From positions 1 through 56,470 of the forward strand of contig NZ_MRCS01000043.1 in assembly GCF_002303925.1 (NCBI RefSeq): DNA of 56,470 nt, read 5' to 3'. The notes below the pieces were generated by a model that saw only the letters and a list, made by a program, of their open reading frames with translations, searched no databases and was not told the DNA's origin. Shown piece after piece: positions 25,384 through 34,024 of the stretch (position 1 is the first letter of the stretch; every line of letters begins with the position of its first letter). A program made the translations under genes and the position numbers. This stretch comes from Pseudomonas sp. ACN8 (GTDB taxonomy: Bacteria; Pseudomonadota; Gammaproteobacteria; Pseudomonadales; Pseudomonadaceae).

Positions 25384-25485
25384 CTGTAGGAGCGAGCTTG
25401 CTCGCGATGGTCGTCAACGATAACGCTGGCGGCCTGACACCCCGCGGCGTTCTCTGGTTCATCGCGAGCTAGCTCGCTCCTACAA
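25384..25485. repeat. REP doublet 7 (long class), right flank of the RAYT gene
   Basis: Inward arms, about 102 bases, with the spacer GTCGTCAACGATAACGC ... CTGACACCCCGCGGCGTTCTC of doublets 3 and 5. Inverted relative to doublet 6. Starts 11 bases after the RAYT stop. Confidence 0.93.
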
Positions 25486-25734
25486 GGATTGCGCCCGCAC
25501 GTCTTGTGAATGCTGCCTTCACGCTTGCAGCCATTCCCTCCAGCCGCCAGCCGTGTAGAATCGCGAACATTCATCGCCAGTCATCCCCGGCGGGTTTATG
25601 AGCTCAAGCTGAAGCGCGCGGCGATCCCGCAAAGTTATCGGCAACTTCCGGACACGCGGCCATTTCTGGGTGTTCCAGACGTCAATAGAAGCTCACTTCC
25701 CTTTTGATACCTGATTAGCCGCCCGGAGTGCTTC
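25486..25734. other. Intergenic region upstream of ilvD
   Basis: About 250 bases between REP doublet 7 and ilvD. No gene or attenuator-like leader is visible. A TAGAAT (about 25555-25560) could be a -10 box, but no matching -35 box was found. Confidence 0.4.
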
Positions 25735-27576
25735 ATGCCTGATTACCGCTCGAAAACATCCACCCACGGCCGCAACATGGCCGGTGCCCGCGCACTGTGG
25801 CGCGCCACGGGGATGAAAGATGACGACTTCAAGAAGCCGATCATCGCCATTGCCAACTCGTTCACCCAGTTCGTACCGGGCCACGTCCACCTCAAGGACC
25901 TGGGCCAACTGGTCGCCCGCGAGATCGAACGCGCCGGCGGCGTGGCGAAGGAATTCAACACCATCGCTGTCGATGACGGCATCGCCATGGGCCACGACGG
26001 TATGCTCTATTCGCTGCCGAGCCGCGAGATCATCGCCGACTCCGTCGAGTACATGGTCAACGCCCACTGCGCCGACGCCATCGTCTGCATCTCCAACTGC
26101 GACAAGATCACCCCCGGGATGCTGATGGCGGCCCTGCGCCTGAACATCCCGGTGATCTTCGTCTCCGGCGGCCCGATGGAAGCCGGCAAGACCAAACTCG
26201 CTTCCCACGGCCTCGACCTGGTCGACGCCATGGTGATCGCCGCCGACTCCAGCGCTTCTGACGAGAAAGTCGCTGAGTACGAGCGCAGCGCCTGCCCGAC
26301 CTGCGGTTCGTGCTCCGGCATGTTCACCGCCAACTCGATGAACTGCCTGGTCGAAGCCCTGGGTCTGGCATTGCCGGGCAACGGTTCGACCCTGGCCACC
26401 CACAGTGACCGCGAACAGCTGTTCCTGCAGGCCGGCCGCACCATCGTCGAGCTGTGCAAGCGTTACTACTTTGAAAACGACGAGTCGGTATTGCCACGTA
26501 ACATCGCGAACTTCCAGGCGTTCGAAAACGCCATGACCCTGGACATCGCCATGGGCGGTTCCACCAACACCATCCTGCACTTGCTGGCCGCTGCCCAGGA
26601 AGCCGAGATCGATTTCGACCTGCGCGACATCGACCGCCTGTCCCGTCACGTGCCGCAACTGTGCAAGGTCGCGCCGAACATCCAGAAGTACCACATGGAA
26701 GACGTGCACCGTGCCGGCGGGATCTTCAGCATCCTCGGTTCGCTGGCCCGTGGCGGCTTGCTGCACACCCAGCTGCCGACCGTGCACAGCCGCAGCATGG
26801 AAGAAGCCATCGCCAAGTGGGACATCACCCAGACCACCGACGAGGCCGTGCACCACTTCTTCAAGGCCGGTCCGGCGGGTATCCCGACGCAAACCGCGTT
26901 CAGCCAGTCGACCCGTTGGGAAACCCTGGACGACGACCGTGAAAACGGCTGCATCCGCAGTGTCGAGCATGCGTACTCGCAAGAAGGCGGCCTGGCCGTG
27001 CTCTACGGCAACATCGCCCTGGACGGCTGCGTGGTGAAAACCGCCGGTGTCGACGAGTCGATCCACGTGTTCGAAGGCAACGCGAAGATCTTCGAAAGCC
27101 AGGACAGCGCCGTGCGCGGCATCCTTGCTGACGAAGTGAAGGAAGGCGACATCGTCATCATTCGCTACGAAGGCCCGAAAGGCGGCCCGGGCATGCAGGA
27201 AATGCTCTACCCGACTTCGTACCTGAAATCCAAAGGCCTGGGCAAAGCCTGCGCCCTGCTCACCGACGGCCGTTTCTCCGGCGGCACCTCGGGCCTGTCC
27301 ATCGGCCACGCTTCGCCTGAAGCGGCTGCCGGCGGCGCGATCGGACTGGTGCAGGACGGCGACAAAGTGCTGATCGACATTCCGAACCGCTCGATCAACC
27401 TGTTGGTCAGCGACGAAGAACTGGCTGCACGCCGGGTCGAGCAGGACAAGAAAGGCTGGAAACCGGTGGAAGTGCGTCCACGCAAAGTGACCACCGCGCT
27501 GAAAGCCTACGCCCTGCTGGCCACCAGTGCCGACAAGGGTGCGGTGCGTAACAAGGCGATGCTTGACGGGCTGTAA
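25735..27576 (+). CDS. ilvD: Dihydroxy-acid dehydratase
   Basis: 613 residues, full length. IlvD dehydrates 2,3-dihydroxy acids to 2-keto acids in isoleucine, valine and pantothenate synthesis. The Fe-S ligand Cys122 is in CISNCDKITPG (Cys118 to Cys122), a second Cys cluster is in SACPTCGSCSGMF, and the C-terminal signature reads LLTDGRFSGGTSGLSIGH. The oxygen-sensitive [4Fe-4S] form is likely given the length. It stands alone and ends in a strong terminator. Confidence 0.97.
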   Translation: MPDYRSKTSTHGRNMAGARALWRATGMKDDDFKKPIIAIANSFTQFVPGHVHLKDLGQLVAREIERAGGVAKEFNTIAVDDGIAMGHDGMLYSLPSREIIADSVEYMVNAHCADAIVCISNCDKITPGMLMAALRLNIPVIFVSGGPMEAGKTKLASHGLDLVDAMVIAADSSASDEKVAEYERSACPTCGSCSGMFTANSMNCLVEALGLALPGNGSTLATHSDREQLFLQAGRTIVELCKRYYFENDESVLPRNIANFQAFENAMTLDIAMGGSTNTILHLLAAAQEAEIDFDLRDIDRLSRHVPQLCKVAPNIQKYHMEDVHRAGGIFSILGSLARGGLLHTQLPTVHSRSMEEAIAKWDITQTTDEAVHHFFKAGPAGIPTQTAFSQSTRWETLDDDRENGCIRSVEHAYSQEGGLAVLYGNIALDGCVVKTAGVDESIHVFEGNAKIFESQDSAVRGILADEVKEGDIVIIRYEGPKGGPGMQEMLYPTSYLKSKGLGKACALLTDGRFSGGTSGLSIGHASPEAAAGGAIGLVQDGDKVLIDIPNRSINLLVSDEELAARRVEQDKKGWKPVEVRPRKVTTALKAYALLATSADKGAVRNKAMLDGL

Positions 27577-27592
27577 GGCTTAACCGTCGAAC

Positions 27593-27626
27593 AAAAAATG
27601 CCCCGCCAAAGTGCGGGGCATTTTTA
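27593..27626 (+). terminator. Rho-independent terminator after ilvD
   Basis: Stem ATGCCCCGC (27598-27606) and GCGGGGCAT (27613-27621), loop CAAAGT, with an upstream A run and a downstream T run. It begins 17 bases after the ilvD stop. Confidence 0.92.
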
Positions 27627-27639
27627 TTTACGAAGCTTT

Positions 27640-27741
27640 CTGTAGGAGCGCGCTTGCTCGCGATGAACGCAAAGACACCGCGCTAAATCAGAAAGCACGC
27701 GTCATCGTTAACGACCATCGCGAGCAAGCTCGCTCCTACAG
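27640..27741. repeat. REP doublet 8 (long class)
   Basis: Inward arms, 102 bases. Spacer in doublet 6 orientation (GACACCGCGCTAAATC then GCGTCATCGTTAACGACC). Lies just after the ilvD terminator and before the end of the convergent phosphatase gene. Confidence 0.93.
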
Positions 27742-27754
27742 TAGTAATCCGGTC

Positions 27755-28810
27755 TTACTGGATGTCTTCAGGCTTGACGATCACCCAGTTCTTGTCAGCC
27801 GTCACCGTCAACCCTTCCTTGGCCTGGGCCGCGGCGTTCTTGGCCATCATGCCGTTGATCTGGGTCATGTACTTGTCCTTGCGGTTGACCCACAGATGGA
27901 TGCCGCCCTTGGCCACGTCAACGCTGTGAAACAGCATGTAACCATCGCTGCTCGGGGTATCGCCGCCGACCAGCACCGGTTTTTTCCATTCATCGATGTA
28001 GGTCAGGATCGCCGCCTGTTTGCCGGCCATCCAGGTTGCCGGGGTCCACAGGTATGGGGTCAGTTCGAGGCCGAGGTTGGCCTTCTCGTCATATTTGCCG
28101 GCGGTGACCTGCTTGCGCGCGGTGGTCAGTTCGCCAGTCTTCGGATCCTTGAGCAGCAGCGACACGCCGATCACGTTCTGCGGTTTGACGTTGTAGCCAT
28201 ACTTCGGATCGGCCGCGACCATGCGCACCAGCTCTTCGGAGGCGGCGGTCATCACGTAGACCTCGATGCCATTCTCCATCAGTTTGTTGTACAGCTCTTG
28301 CTGGCCGGTGAAGATCTTCGGCGGGTTGACGTCGAGTTTCTTGACCACGTCGCCTTCGTAATAAGTGGCCGGCACCGGTTTGCCCGACGCCATCATCTCG
28401 TCGACGTAGCCCTTGAGTTCCTTGAGCGTAAAGCCGGAGAACACTTGGGCGACCCATGGATAGCAAACCATGTCGTCGACTTCGCAGAGGCGGTAGTAGT
28501 AGCTGAACAGGCTTTCCTTGTGGTCGGCGGTGTCCTTGAACGGCATCAGTTTCAGGGAGGGATCGAGCTTGTCGCGGGTGATCAGGCCCTTGTTCTCCAT
28601 GAACGGCAGCAACGACTCTTCGAGGTCGTAGCGGTAACTGGTGTTGTCCATGTCGAACACCGCGTAGTTACCCTTGTTGGCGTTGGCGGCGATCATCGCG
28701 TCCAGCGCCTTGGCCTGATCGGCGGGCCAGTGTTTCAGATCCGTTGCGAGAACCTGGCCGGCGAGGCCGAGGCAAAGTGCTGCAGCCAGCAATTTCGGTG
28801 CGAACTTCAT
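27755..28810 (-). CDS. pchP: Phosphorylcholine phosphatase, HAD family
   Basis: 351 residues with a signal peptide ending at Ala22 (GQVLA), so periplasmic. The HAD nucleophile motif DMDNT begins at Asp53, residue 31 of the mature form, matching the numbering I recall for P. aeruginosa PchP. Motif II is the Thr/Ser-Ala-Ala segment MTAASEE and motif III/IV is GGDTPSSDGYM. The enzyme releases choline from phosphorylcholine produced by phospholipase C, feeding choline to betaine metabolism. It diverges from the symporter gene at 29053; regulation by choline catabolites is known in P. aeruginosa but is not visible here. Confidence 0.83.
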   Translation of the reverse strand: MKFAPKLLAAALCLGLAGQVLATDLKHWPADQAKALDAMIAANANKGNYAVFDMDNTSYRYDLEESLLPFMENKGLITRDKLDPSLKLMPFKDTADHKESLFSYYYRLCEVDDMVCYPWVAQVFSGFTLKELKGYVDEMMASGKPVPATYYEGDVVKKLDVNPPKIFTGQQELYNKLMENGIEVYVMTAASEELVRMVAADPKYGYNVKPQNVIGVSLLLKDPKTGELTTARKQVTAGKYDEKANLGLELTPYLWTPATWMAGKQAAILTYIDEWKKPVLVGGDTPSSDGYMLFHSVDVAKGGIHLWVNRKDKYMTQINGMMAKNAAAQAKEGLTVTADKNWVIVKPEDIQ

Positions 28811-29052
28811 TGGCTTTCTCCCTGAATATGAAAGAGATCGACGCTAACAAATAAGTGTGACAGTCCCCGCCTGTCAGCGACCGCGCACGTCCCTTTCGCG
28901 CCAGCTGCATTTCTGACAGCGACATCCGCTTATTCCAAAAGCGACGGAAACCATGCGTTTTTGATATTAATTCATTAGTTTTCAAGCTGTTAGGCTTACC
29001 GGTCCGCAGCTACCCCGGATGGTAGCTGGCACAAGTCTCACTCGGAGCTCTC
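28811..29052. other. Divergent intergenic region pchP / cystine symporter
   Basis: 242 bases, expected to hold promoters for both genes. It contains an A/T-rich stretch (TTTTTGATATTAATTCATTA, about 28959-28978) and a CTGTCAG / CTGACAG pair (28881-28887, 28913-28919) forming an inverted repeat. I cannot assign a regulator. Confidence 0.4.
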
Positions 29053-30444
29053 ATGAATCTGCCGCTGATTCTCAATCTGCTGGTGTTCCTCGCCCTGCTC
29101 TTCGGTCTGGCGCAAACCCGCCACACCACTTGGAGCCTGGCGAAAAAAGTCCTGCTCGCACTGGTGCTGGGCGTGGCGTTCGGTGTGGCGCTGCACACTG
29201 TCTACGGTGCCGGCAACCCGGTACTCAAAGCCTCGATCGGCTGGTTCGATCTGGTAGGCAACGGTTATGTGCAACTGCTGCAAATGATCGTGATCCCGCT
29301 GGTGTTCGCCTCGATCCTCAGCGCCGTGGCCCGCCTGCACAATGCCTCGTCGCTGGGCAAGATCAGCTTCCTGACCATCGGCACGCTGCTGCTCACCACG
29401 GCCATCGCGGCGCTGATCGGCATTAGCCTGACCAACCTGTTCGGCCTGACCGCCGAAGGCCTGGTGGCTGGCACCCAGGAAATGGCGCGCCTGCAAACCA
29501 TCCAGTCCGACTACGCCGGCAAGGTTGCGGACTTGAATGTGCCGCAGCTGTTGCTGTCGTTCATTCCGCAAAACCCGTTCGCCGATCTGGCGCGGGCCAA
29601 GCCGACGTCGATCATCAGCGTGGTGATTTTCGCGGCGTTCCTGGGTGTCGCGGCGCTGCAATTGCTCAAGGATGATGTCGAAAAAGGTCAGAAAGTGATC
29701 AACGCCATCGACACCCTGCAAGCCTGGGTGATGCGCCTGGTGCGCCTGGTGATGAAGCTGACCCCGTACGGCGTATTGGCGCTGATGACCAAAGTGGTCG
29801 CCGGTTCCAACCTGCAAGACATCATCAAGCTCGGCAGTTTCGTGGTGGTGTCCTACATGGGCCTGGGCCTGATGTTTGTGGTGCATGGCTTGCTGGTGTC
29901 GGCCGCCGGGATCAATCCGCTGCGCTTCTTCCGCAAGATCTGGCCGGTGCTGACGTTTGCCTTCACCAGCCGCTCCAGCGCTGCGACGATTCCGTTGAGC
30001 ATCGAGGCGCAGACCAGTCGCCTGGGCATTCCGCAGTCCATCGCCAGTTTAGCTGCGTCGTTTGGCGCAACCATTGGCCAGAACGGTTGCGCCGGCCTGT
30101 ACCCGGCGATGCTGGCAGTGATGGTGGCGCCGACCGTGGGCATCAACCCGCTGGACCCGCTGTGGATCGCGACACTGGTGGCGATTGTCACGCTGAGTTC
30201 GGCCGGTGTGGCTGGTGTCGGTGGCGGCGCGACCTTTGCCGCGTTGATCGTGCTGCCGGCGATGGGCTTGCCGGTGTCACTGGTGGCGCTGCTGATTTCG
30301 GTCGAGCCGTTGATTGATATGGGGCGTACGGCGTTGAACGTCAGTGGGTCGATGACGGCGGGGGCGATTACCAGTCAGGTAATGCAGCAGACTGATAAGG
30401 AACTGCTGGATGCGGATGAGCATTCGACGTTGGCTCACGCTTAA
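29053..30444 (+). CDS. tcyP: L-cystine symporter, dicarboxylate/amino acid:cation symporter family
   Basis: 463 residues with the multiple membrane segments and re-entrant loop motifs of the DAACS (glutamate transporter) fold. The tip motif reads FTSRSSAATIPLS, and the C-terminal half contains FGATIGQNGCAGLYPAML and DMGRTALNVSGSMTAG. Length and motifs match TcyP/YdjN cystine carriers rather than C4-dicarboxylate carriers such as DctA or GltP. It would bring cystine into the cell driven by an ion gradient. Substrate is inferred from family resemblance. Confidence 0.75.
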   Translation: MNLPLILNLLVFLALLFGLAQTRHTTWSLAKKVLLALVLGVAFGVALHTVYGAGNPVLKASIGWFDLVGNGYVQLLQMIVIPLVFASILSAVARLHNASSLGKISFLTIGTLLLTTAIAALIGISLTNLFGLTAEGLVAGTQEMARLQTIQSDYAGKVADLNVPQLLLSFIPQNPFADLARAKPTSIISVVIFAAFLGVAALQLLKDDVEKGQKVINAIDTLQAWVMRLVRLVMKLTPYGVLALMTKVVAGSNLQDIIKLGSFVVVSYMGLGLMFVVHGLLVSAAGINPLRFFRKIWPVLTFAFTSRSSAATIPLSIEAQTSRLGIPQSIASLAASFGATIGQNGCAGLYPAMLAVMVAPTVGINPLDPLWIATLVAIVTLSSAGVAGVGGGATFAALIVLPAMGLPVSLVALLISVEPLIDMGRTALNVSGSMTAGAITSQVMQQTDKELLDADEHSTLAHA

Positions 30445-30469
30445 ATTCTTTAGCGTCTGATCTGGCCTC

Positions 30470-30563
30470 ATCGCCAGCAGGCTGGCTCCCACAGGGATTT
30501 TGGGTGTTCACACAATCTGTGTTTCACCTCTAACCCACTGTGGGAGCCAGCCTGCTGGCGATG
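30470..30563. repeat. REP doublet 9, with a paired variant in both arms
   Basis: Outward arms between the convergent tcyP and folA genes. Both arms read GCCAGC..GCTGGC instead of the usual GCGAGC..GCTCGC, a change that keeps the hairpin paired. The spacer is of the longer outward class, related to doublet 10. Confidence 0.92.
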
Positions 30564-30566
30564 CTT

Positions 30567-31079
30567 TTAAGCCTTTTCCCAAACTTCGAAGTTGTAAGCC
30601 GGCTTGTCGCCTTCGGCCGGGTTCGGCACATTCGACACCAGCCTCCACTGGTCCAAATCAAACTCCGGAAACCACGCATCCCCTTCCGGGCTCAGCGCCA
30701 CGCGGGTCAGGTATAACCGATCGGCCTGCGCCAGCCCTTGCGCATACAACTGCGCACCACCAATCAGCATCAGCTCATCGACGCCCTGTTCCTTCGCCCA
30801 TGCTTCGGCGCGAACGACGGCGGCTTCCAGCGACGGATAAACCTCCGCGCCTTCCAGCACCAGATCCGCCTGACGGCTGACCACGATGTTCAAGCGGCCG
30901 GGCAACGGACGACCGAGGGAATCCCAGGTCTTTCGCCCCATGATGATCGGCTTGCCGAGCGTGGTGGCCTTGAAATATTTGAAGTCCCCCGGCAGGTGCC
31001 AGGGCATGCTGTTGTCGACGCCGATCACACGGTTTTCACCGAGGGCTGCGATCAGGCTGAGGGGGAGTGATTTAGTCAT
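30567..31079 (-). CDS. folA: Dihydrofolate reductase
   Basis: 170 residues. FolA reduces dihydrofolate to tetrahydrofolate with NADPH and is the trimethoprim target. Visible are IAALGENRVIG, the substrate loop NSMPWHLPGDFKYFK with its acidic residue, IMGRKTWDSLGRPLPGR for NADPH, and LMLIGGAQLYAQ. The ATG at 31079 gives the standard N-terminus MTKSLPLSLIAALG; an in-frame upstream start at 31145 would add 22 unusual residues. It diverges from the DUF2868 gene. Confidence 0.96.
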   Translation of the reverse strand: MTKSLPLSLIAALGENRVIGVDNSMPWHLPGDFKYFKATTLGKPIIMGRKTWDSLGRPLPGRLNIVVSRQADLVLEGAEVYPSLEAAVVRAEAWAKEQGVDELMLIGGAQLYAQGLAQADRLYLTRVALSPEGDAWFPEFDLDQWRLVSNVPNPAEGDKPAYNFEVWEKA

Positions 31080-31164
31080 GCCGGCGAGGATACCAGAGCC
31101 TCGCTTTCGCCGATAAGCGCCACAACGGTTATGCTCACAGCTCATTTAAGCGACGGGATGCCGC

Positions 31165-32535
31165 GTGACTGAACTGAATAACCTCTGGCTGACAGAAACC
31201 ATCCGCCTGCGCGAAGAACACGCAGGCCCTCTGGAGGATCTCGAAGCCAACCGACTGGCCCGCAGCGCCGGCGGCGATTTGCCGTCGCGCATTCAACGCC
31301 GGGCCCTGTGGCTGGCCGAGCGCGATGGCCTGGCCGATGCCCTCAAGCACTGGCTGCAAGGCGCACGCCTGGCGCTGATCGTCATGGCGGTGCTGGCGGT
31401 GGTCAGCGGCGCCGGCCTGGCCTTTGCTGCAATGGGCGACGGCCTGCACCCGGTGAATGTGTTCTGGGCCTTGGGCAGCCTGCTCGGGCTCAATCTGATC
31501 CTGCTGCTGAGCTGGGCCCTGGGCCTGGTGTTTGCCGGCGAACACGGCGCCAGCCTCGGGCGACTGTGGCTGTGGCTAAGTGAAAAACTCGCCCGGGATG
31601 CCAAGGCCGCGCAACTGGCGCCGGCCCTGCTGCTGTTGCTGCAACGGCAGAAACTCAATCGCTGGACCATCGGCGTGCTGGTCAACAGCCTGTGGTTGCT
31701 GGCGATGCTCAGCGCCTTGGTGATCCTGCTGACGTTGATGGCGACCCGACGCTACGGCTTCGTCTGGGAAACCACGATCCTCAGTGCCGACACCTTTATC
31801 GCCGTCACTCAAGCGCTGGGTGCGCTTCCGACCCTGCTCGGTTTCAGCGTGCCGACCGAGGAGATGATCCGCGCCAGTGGTGACGCCGCCCTGAACATCG
31901 AAAGTGCCCGTCAGGCCTGGGCCGCATGGCTGGTGGGGGTGCTGCTGGTCTACGGCGTATTCCCGCGCCTGCTGCTCGCGCTGTTTTGCCTGTGGCGCTG
32001 GAAGACCGGGCAAACAGCACTGCGTCTGGACTTGAACCTGCCCGGCTACGCGCAACTGCGCGAACGCTTGATGCCCACCAGCGAACGTCTCGGCATCAGC
32101 GATGCGGCGCCTGAGCAACTGCATCGCGTGGAAAGCGGTGTTACCGAGCAGCAAAGCGACGGCGCGCTGTTGGTCGCCATCGAGCTGGACGACGACCGCC
32201 CGTGGCCACCGCAATTACCGAACAACGTCAGCAACGCGGGCATTCTCGACAGCCGCGAATCACGGCACAAACTCCTCGAACAACTGAGCCGCTTTCCCCC
32301 CGCGCGCCTGGCCATTGCGTGCGATCCACGGCGCTCGCCGGATCGCGGCAGCCTGGCCTTGATTGCCGAACTGGCCCGCAGCGCCAGCGCCACCCGTGTG
32401 TGGTTGTTGCAGGCGCCCCCCGGTGAAGCGCTGGACGCAGAACGTCTGGGCGACTGGCACGTGGCGCTTCAACAGCATGAGTTGCCGTTTGCCGATTGTG
32501 CACCGATGAACTGGCTGGAGACGGGTCATGACTAA
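31165..32535 (+). CDS. DUF2868 membrane protein
   Basis: 456 residues. At least four hydrophobic segments are visible (about 70-92, 96-122, 170-192, 250-276), between an N-terminal cytoplasmic part and a long soluble C-terminal region (300-456) rich in Arg, Asp and Leu. The protein fits the uncharacterised DUF2868 family. Its last eight bases overlap the start of the DUF3482 GTPase gene, so the two are made together and probably work together, the membrane protein perhaps as an anchor or effector of the GTPase. Function unknown. Confidence 0.75.
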   Translation: MTELNNLWLTETIRLREEHAGPLEDLEANRLARSAGGDLPSRIQRRALWLAERDGLADALKHWLQGARLALIVMAVLAVVSGAGLAFAAMGDGLHPVNVFWALGSLLGLNLILLLSWALGLVFAGEHGASLGRLWLWLSEKLARDAKAAQLAPALLLLLQRQKLNRWTIGVLVNSLWLLAMLSALVILLTLMATRRYGFVWETTILSADTFIAVTQALGALPTLLGFSVPTEEMIRASGDAALNIESARQAWAAWLVGVLLVYGVFPRLLLALFCLWRWKTGQTALRLDLNLPGYAQLRERLMPTSERLGISDAAPEQLHRVESGVTEQQSDGALLVAIELDDDRPWPPQLPNNVSNAGILDSRESRHKLLEQLSRFPPARLAIACDPRRSPDRGSLALIAELARSASATRVWLLQAPPGEALDAERLGDWHVALQQHELPFADCAPMNWLETGHD

Positions 32536-33892
32536 CCCCCTGAAACTCGCCATCGTCGGCCACACCAACGTCGGCAAAACCTCGTTGTTGCGCACCCTGA
32601 CCCGCGACGTCGGCTTCGGTGAGGTGTCCCATCGCCCCAGCACCACGCGGCATGTCGAGGGCGCACGGTTGTCGGTGGACGGCGAGCCCTTGCTCGATCT
32701 CTACGACACCCCCGGCCTGGAAGACGCCATCGCCCTGCTCGACTACCTCGAACGCCTGGAACGTCCCGGCGAACGGCTCGACGGCCCGGCGCGGCTGGCG
32801 CGTTTTCTGGAGGGCAGCGAAGCCCGACAACGCTTCGAACAGGAAGCCAAGGTGCTGCGCCAGTTGCTGGCATCGGATGCCGGGCTCTATGTGATCGACG
32901 CCCGGGAGCCGGTGCTGGCCAAGTATCGCGACGAGCTGGAAGTGCTGGCCAGTTGCGGCAAACCCTTGCTGCCGGTGCTGAATTTTGTCAGCAGCGCCAA
33001 CCATCGCGAACCGGCATGGCGTGAAGCGCTGGCGCGGCTGGGCTTGCATGCCTTGGTGCGCTTTGACAGCGTCGCGCCGCCGGAGGATGGCGAGCGTCGA
33101 CTCTATGAAAGTCTCGCCCTGCTGCTGGAGTCAGCCCGGCCGCAACTCGAACGCCTGATCGCCGATCAGCAAGCCCAGCGTCTGGCCCGCCAACAAAGCG
33201 CAGAGCGATTGATTGCCGAACTGTTGATCGATTGCGCGGCTTGCCGACGCAGCGTGGCCAGTGAAGCAGAGCAGGAACAACAGGCGATCAGCGAACTGCG
33301 CAAAGCCGTGCGCCAGCGTGAGCAGCGTTGCGTCGAGGCCCTGCTCAAGCTTTACGCCTTCCGCTCGAAGGATGCCGCCGCCAGTGATTTGCCACTGCTA
33401 GATGGCCGTTGGGGCGATGACCTGTTCAACCCGGAAACCCTCAAGCAACTGGGCGTGCGCGTCGGTGGAGGGATCGCTGCCGGCGCGGCTGCCGGGGCCG
33501 GGGTCGATTTGCTGGTGGGTGGCATCACCCTGGGCGCAGCGGCATTGGCCGGAGCGATTGCCGGCGGCGCCCTGCAAACCGCCCGCAGCTATGGCAGTCG
33601 CTTGCTCGGCAAGCTCAAGGGCCAGCGCGAACTGACGGTGGATGACAACGTGCTGCGGCTGTTGGCTCTGCGCCAGCGGCAGTTGCTGCAAGCACTCAAT
33701 GCCCGTGGGCATGCGGCGATGGACAGCATTCAAGTGGCCACTCCACAGGATAAGACCTGGCGCGAAGGCAAACTGCCTGAGGTGCTGAACAAGGCGCGGG
33801 CGCATCCGCAGTGGTCATCGCTCAATCCGCATCCGAAGTTGAATCAGGGGGAGCGGCAGGAGCAGGTTGAGGTGTTGGCGCAGCAGCTTTAG
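32528..33892 (+). CDS. DUF3482-type GTPase
   Basis: 454 residues. The N-terminal 200 residues are a TRAFAC-class GTPase domain (Era/EngA-like): G1 GHTNVGKTS (11-19), a switch region with STTRHV, G3 DTPG in LYDTPGLED. The middle is helical (EAEQEQQAISELRKAVRQREQR), followed by a glycine/alanine-rich hydrophobic stretch near residues 311-350 (GGGIAAGAAAGAGVDLLVGG) that could insert in a membrane. The gene is coupled to the DUF2868 protein by an eight-base overlap. The combination of a GTPase, a coiled coil and a hydrophobic hairpin resembles membrane-acting stress GTPases, but function is unknown. Confidence 0.78.
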   Translation: MTNPLKLAIVGHTNVGKTSLLRTLTRDVGFGEVSHRPSTTRHVEGARLSVDGEPLLDLYDTPGLEDAIALLDYLERLERPGERLDGPARLARFLEGSEARQRFEQEAKVLRQLLASDAGLYVIDAREPVLAKYRDELEVLASCGKPLLPVLNFVSSANHREPAWREALARLGLHALVRFDSVAPPEDGERRLYESLALLLESARPQLERLIADQQAQRLARQQSAERLIAELLIDCAACRRSVASEAEQEQQAISELRKAVRQREQRCVEALLKLYAFRSKDAAASDLPLLDGRWGDDLFNPETLKQLGVRVGGGIAAGAAAGAGVDLLVGGITLGAAALAGAIAGGALQTARSYGSRLLGKLKGQRELTVDDNVLRLLALRQRQLLQALNARGHAAMDSIQVATPQDKTWREGKLPEVLNKARAHPQWSSLNPHPKLNQGERQEQVEVLAQQL

Positions 33893-33908
33893 TGGCCTGA
33901 CCGGCCTC

Positions 33909-34001
33909 TTCGCGAGCAGGCTCGCTCCTACAGTGGTTTCGCAGTGAACACAGAATCTGTGGTCGCCACAGCTCCTTTGTGGGAGCGAGCCTGCTCGCGA
34001 A
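33909..34001. repeat. REP doublet 10
   Basis: Outward arms (TCGCGAGCAGGCTCGCTCC first, GGGAGCGAGCCTGCTCGCGA last) with a spacer of about 47 bases. Lies between the convergent GTPase and HD genes. Confidence 0.9.
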
Positions 34002-34024
34002 GGCCGCACCTCGGTTCAAAGGCT

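Noticed and set aside
24718..25485. CRISPR-like array of short repeats
   Set aside because: Repeats are paired inverted REP arms with conserved spacers, not direct repeats with unique spacers, and no cas gene is present.
25693..27309. 538-codon minus-strand frame across ilvD
   Set aside because: Antisense to ilvD, composition typical of a shadow frame (Val/Gly/His-rich), no domain.
28881..28919. CTGTCAG/CTGACAG pair as an operator
   Set aside because: Arms are seven bases and 25 bases apart with no second copy. Too weak to call a site; mentioned only in the intergenic entry.
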